A stretch of 8,695 nucleotides of DNA from Tannerella sp. Lineage in GTDB: Bacteria; Bacteroidota; Bacteroidia; Bacteroidales; Tannerellaceae. Where the stretch lies: contig JAISGW010000221.1 in NCBI GenBank assembly GCA_031262895.1, positions 1 through 8,695 on the forward strand, written 5' to 3'. Below, in pieces: positions 5,918 through 8,695 of the stretch. The notes beneath the pieces were generated by a model. It did no database searches. It was not told the origin of the DNA and was given only the letters and a program-made list of their open reading frames with translations. Both the position numbers and the translations under genes were made by a program. Numbering within the stretch: the first letter of the stretch is position 1; the number at the start of each line of letters is the position of its first letter.

Positions 5918-7156
5918 ATGAAAAAGATTATGTTCCTATTGGGAGGCTTGGTACTCCTTTCCTGTTCCAACAACGATGAGCCTACGATCAAAACACGGCA
6001 GGACGTTCCCCTGACCAAGGCGGAAGAGCAGGTGGTGGATGGAAACAACGCCTTTGCCTTCAAACTCTTCAACATGGTCGTCCAAAATGACCAGGCGAAT
6101 CCCAATGTTTTTCTGTCCCCCTTTAGCGCCGAGGTGGCGCTCGCCATGCTTGACAACGGGGCAGGCGGAGTTTCCCGCTCGGAGATACAAGCGGCTTTGG
6201 GTTATGCTTCCACCGACGACATGAATACCTGCTTCCAAAAGATACTGGCTGCCATGAAGGACATAGATACGGAAGTCACCTTCGAAACCGCCAATTCCAT
6301 TTGGATTAAAAACAACTTTCCCGTATTGCAGCCCTTCATAGATACGAACAAGAGCTATTACGGCGCGGAGGTGCAGAATGCGGATTTTTCGGATCCGCAA
6401 ACCTTGTCGAACATCAACCAATGGTGCTCCCAACAAACGGCGGGCAAAATCCCAAGCATCTTGGATAATATCAATCCGGACGATGTCATTTACCTGATAA
6501 ATGCCCTTTATTTCAAGGGCGACTGGACCAGCAAGTTCGACCAGGCCAAAACGACAACGAAAGCCTTCCACAATGAAGATGGAACAAGCTCGCAAGTAGA
6601 CATGATGGCGCAGACGCACGATTTCGCTTACGGGGAAAACGAACAGGCACAGTTTGTGGAACTGCCTTACGGCAATGGGGCATTCAGCATGGTCGTCATC
6701 CTCCCGAAAGAAGGGCAGAGCCTTTCGTCGGTCGAAGGCACCTTAGACGCGGAGCAATGGGGCGAGATGCAGAACGCCATGAGCAATGGCGAAGTGAACG
6801 TCCAATTCCCGCGCTTCCAAATGGAATATGAACGGACGCTCAACGATGATTTGGATGCCTTGGGCCTGCACTCCATCTTTTCCCCCGAAACGGCCGATTT
6901 CTCCAACCTCAGTGCAAAAGCCCGTTCCGAAACCTCCGACATCAACAATCAGGTATATGTTTCCATGGTGAAGCAAAAGACCTATATCAAGGTCGACGAG
7001 AACGGTACGGAAGCCGCAGCCGCAACAGTTGTTGGAGGAACAGGAGCCACTGCCGCCCCGCCGAAAACGTTTTACGTGGACCGCCCCTTCCTGTATCTCA
7101 TCAAGGAAAAGAGTACGGGCACGATATTCTTTATCGGTGCGGTACGGCAATTATAA
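5918..7156 (+). CDS. Serpin-family protease inhibitor, predicted lipoprotein
   Basis: 412 residues from the ATG at 5918; the frame is open from 5849, but only this start gives a proper signal: MKKIMFLLGGLVLLSC, a lipobox with Cys16, then SNNDE. It is therefore probably anchored in the outer membrane or on the surface, as for the Tannerella serpin miropin. The serpin fold is clear: NPNVFLSPFSAEVALAMLDN, LINALYFKGDW followed by an F..T...F pattern, VDMMAQT, FVELPYGNGAFSMVVILPKEG and the C-terminal FYVDRPFLYLI...IFFIGAV. The hinge of the reactive loop is canonical for an inhibitor: Gly363 (P15), Thr364, Glu365, four Ala, Thr370. Counting from the hinge gives P1 Ala377 and P1' Thr378; counting back from the C-terminal RPF gives P1 Ala379. 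Both predict a small P1 residue, as for elastase-like targets. The loop is about two residues longer than in alpha-1-antitrypsin. The gene looks less GC-rich than its neighbours. The target protease is inferred, not known. Confidence 0.95.
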   Translation: MKKIMFLLGGLVLLSCSNNDEPTIKTRQDVPLTKAEEQVVDGNNAFAFKLFNMVVQNDQANPNVFLSPFSAEVALAMLDNGAGGVSRSEIQAALGYASTDDMNTCFQKILAAMKDIDTEVTFETANSIWIKNNFPVLQPFIDTNKSYYGAEVQNADFSDPQTLSNINQWCSQQTAGKIPSILDNINPDDVIYLINALYFKGDWTSKFDQAKTTTKAFHNEDGTSSQVDMMAQTHDFAYGENEQAQFVELPYGNGAFSMVVILPKEGQSLSSVEGTLDAEQWGEMQNAMSNGEVNVQFPRFQMEYERTLNDDLDALGLHSIFSPETADFSNLSAKARSETSDINNQVYVSMVKQKTYIKVDENGTEAAAATVVGGTGATAAPPKTFYVDRPFLYLIKEKSTGTIFFIGAVRQL

Positions 7157-7173
7157 GATGAGCTGCATTATAA

Positions 7174-7218
7174 AATGAAAAAGCATCTCCGGCATTTCAC
7201 CGGGGATGCTTTTTCATT
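7174..7218. terminator. Bidirectional Rho-independent terminator between serpin and GH2 genes
   Basis: The arms AATGAAAAAGCATCTCCGG (7174-7192) and CCGGGGATGCTTTTTCATT (7200-7218) pair over 19 bp with one G-T wobble around a 7-base loop. The T-run lies in the outer stem on both strands. It begins 17 bp after the serpin stop and lies 15 bp beyond the GH2 stop, so it can end both convergent transcripts. Confidence 0.9.
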
Positions 7219-7233
7219 AGGAGAGACCCCTGT

Positions 7234-8695
7234 TTAGCGTAGGGGAATTTCCTGGCGGTCGGCCGTCCAACTGTCGACAACGATTTGCACCTCCGAGAGG
7301 GGCCGGTCGGCGGGGAAGTCCAAGTGCACCGTTTCCTTGTCGTGCGGCATCAGGGTGATGTAATTGTCCGAATAATGGACGGGCAGGATGCGCTTGCCCG
7401 TTTTCCGGTCGAACACCTTGATGCGGTTGAAGAAGGAAATCTGCGGCCCGGCCTCGAGGCTGACAGTTCCTTTATAGAAGTCGCCCACCTTTTGCAGCGA
7501 GGCTTGCAGCTGCGGTACCGTGCGGGGCAAGGAGTTGAGGCCGGTGTAATCATCCGTCTTCGTACTCAGCCAGTAGATATTGTTGCTTATCGGCTTCCCT
7601 TTTTCTTCCAAGGATAGTTTGAGGAAGTAAATGCCTTCCACGCCTTCGGGCGAGGGCACGGGGAAGAGTTCCTTCACCTGGTTGCCCGGCATGTTCAGTT
7701 CAGCCGACTGCGTCCAGGCCACCGTACCGTCGGCGCGGAACAGCCGGGCCGTCACTTTCAAGGCATGGTTTTCCAAGGCAGAGTTGAGCACCTCCACCCG
7801 CTTGTCGGCCAGGTTGTAGAAAGGATGCAAGGGCGCGCAACCCTTCATGGTGCCGTAAAGGCAGGCGTTCACGTCGAGGAACCAGTCGTACATCTGCCCG
7901 CGCAGGGCCGTCCAGGGGTTCTGCGTCTTCCAGATAAGGATGCCGTTGTACCAATCCCACATCTTGGCGGCGCGACCTTCCATGAAACTGCGGTATTGGT
8001 TGTAATTGACGGCTTGCGCGTATTTGCAGAAGTCCTCGATGTCGGCCGGTTTGCCGTAACGTTCGATGAAATTGCCATAGGGAAGGTACTTATGGTAGGT
8101 CCAGGCCTCCTGCACGCGACGCCCGTGGGGGAGAAACTTCAGCTCTTCGGGCGTAAAGATGGCGCGCATGCTTTCCACTTCGGGAATGCCTACGGAGCCG
8201 GATTCGGGGTTAAAGGGGATGGAACGGTGGGTGAAGAACCATTCCGGCTCCTGTATCCCGTAAGGGCCGTCGGCAGGGCCTTCCTTGGGACTGAAGGAGA
8301 AGAGCGTGTCGGTGGAGTAATGGATGAAGAGGCGATTAGGGCCCAGCTTGGGGAAGACCTCGTGCGAAAGGGTGGAGTCGATGTCCTTAGCCAACGGCCA
8401 TTCGTTCGCCCCGCACCAGAGGCAGAGGCTGGGATGGTTGCGAATCATTTGCACCTGGTCTTCCACCGAGCGGAGGAAGAGGCTGTGGTTGTCGGGATAT
8501 TCCCGGCGGCGTTCGCGCGAGTCAAGCTTCATGGGGTCTTGCCAGGCGCCGTTGCAGTCGCCGCTGCCCCAGAGGTCTTGGAAGACGAGGATACCGTATT
8601 CGTCGCAGGCGTCATAAAAGGCGGGACGTTCCAGCAGGGCGCCTCCCCAGACGCGTATCATGCGCAGGTTCATCTCGGCGTGGAAGCGGATTTCG
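7234..8695 (-). CDS. GH2 family glycosidase, beta-mannosidase / exo-beta-glucosaminidase type, C-terminal part (5' truncated by window edge)
   Basis: The frame is open to the right edge. The ATG at 8673 is internal, because the codons before it (EIRFHAE) fit the family pattern leading into MNLRMIRVWGGALLERPAFY. CDEYGILVFQDLW and IRNHPSLCLWCGANEW follow; the Glu of GANEW (nt 8401-8403) is the expected acid/base. FNPESGSVGIPE carries the expected nucleophile Glu (nt 8203-8205), 66 residues later, close to the spacing in exo-glucosaminidase CsxA as I recall it. C-terminal Ig-like domains end the protein, with VHYSDNYITLMPHDKETVHLDF typical of the plant endo-beta-mannosidase/CsxA branch. About 486 codons are present of roughly 850-900. 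Retaining hydrolysis of Man-beta-1,4-GlcNAc or of glucosamine/mannose beta-linkages is possible; the substrate cannot be settled here. Signal peptide and sugar-binding domain lie outside the window. The gene is convergent with the serpin. Confidence 0.93.
   Translation of the reverse strand, partial: EIRFHAEMNLRMIRVWGGALLERPAFYDACDEYGILVFQDLWGSGDCNGAWQDPMKLDSRERRREYPDNHSLFLRSVEDQVQMIRNHPSLCLWCGANEWPLAKDIDSTLSHEVFPKLGPNRLFIHYSTDTLFSFSPKEGPADGPYGIQEPEWFFTHRSIPFNPESGSVGIPEVESMRAIFTPEELKFLPHGRRVQEAWTYHKYLPYGNFIERYGKPADIEDFCKYAQAVNYNQYRSFMEGRAAKMWDWYNGILIWKTQNPWTALRGQMYDWFLDVNACLYGTMKGCAPLHPFYNLADKRVEVLNSALENHALKVTARLFRADGTVAWTQSAELNMPGNQVKELFPVPSPEGVEGIYFLKLSLEEKGKPISNNIYWLSTKTDDYTGLNSLPRTVPQLQASLQKVGDFYKGTVSLEAGPQISFFNRIKVFDRKTGKRILPVHYSDNYITLMPHDKETVHLDFPADRPLSEVQIVVDSWTADRQEIPLR

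Overview
The window reads as a chromosomal segment of a GC-rich member of the Bacteroidales, probably a gut or other host-associated commensal. The signs are a GH92 mannosidase, a GH2 beta-mannosidase/glucosaminidase-type enzyme, a Bacteroidetes-type AAA ATPase ending in LWLFGFLY, putative -7 promoter boxes of the TAnnTTTG type, weak Shine-Dalgarno sequences, and a lipoprotein serpin. I cannot name the genus.

Layout, left to right. (1) The C-terminal two thirds of a GH92 alpha-mannosidase on the + strand, cut by the left edge (1-1517). (2) Convergent with it, a minus-strand cluster: agmatine deiminase aguA (3727-4758), N-carbamoylputrescine amidase aguB (2726-3601) and an AAA ATPase (1545-2726). 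The ATPase start codon overlaps the aguB stop by one base. (3) A 69-bp divergent intergenic region (4759-4827) holding a near-perfect inverted repeat with a TACCTTTG box on each strand. It separates aguA from an AraC-family regulator on the + strand (4828-5691). (4) A repeat-rich intergenic segment (5692-5917). (5) A lipoprotein serpin on the + strand (5918-7156). (6) A strong hairpin terminator (7174-7218) that can serve both the serpin and the convergent gene. (7) The C-terminal half of a GH2 enzyme on the minus strand, cut by the right edge (7234-8695).

How the genes fit together. AguA and AguB are consecutive steps converting agmatine through N-carbamoylputrescine to putrescine. The divergent AraC-type protein is the obvious candidate regulator. 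GH92 and GH2 enzymes of these types fit digestion of host N-glycan mannose and core sugars, and the serpin fits protection from host or microbial serine proteases. The two enzymes are far apart and face inward, so they are not one operon here.

The least explained part is the intergenic DNA. Two intergenic regions, aguA-aguB (3602-3726) and araC-serpin (5692-5917), carry the same mosaic: runs of 7-bp repeats, a GGCG(T/A)AGCC motif just past the gene end, and tandem repeats with an exact 42-bp period whose core is shared between the two places. This looks like a dispersed modular repeat family and is the best candidate for something undescribed. No tRNA, rRNA, CRISPR array, transposase or phage gene is visible. 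No gene-free stretch exceeds 300 bases; the longest is 5692-5917.
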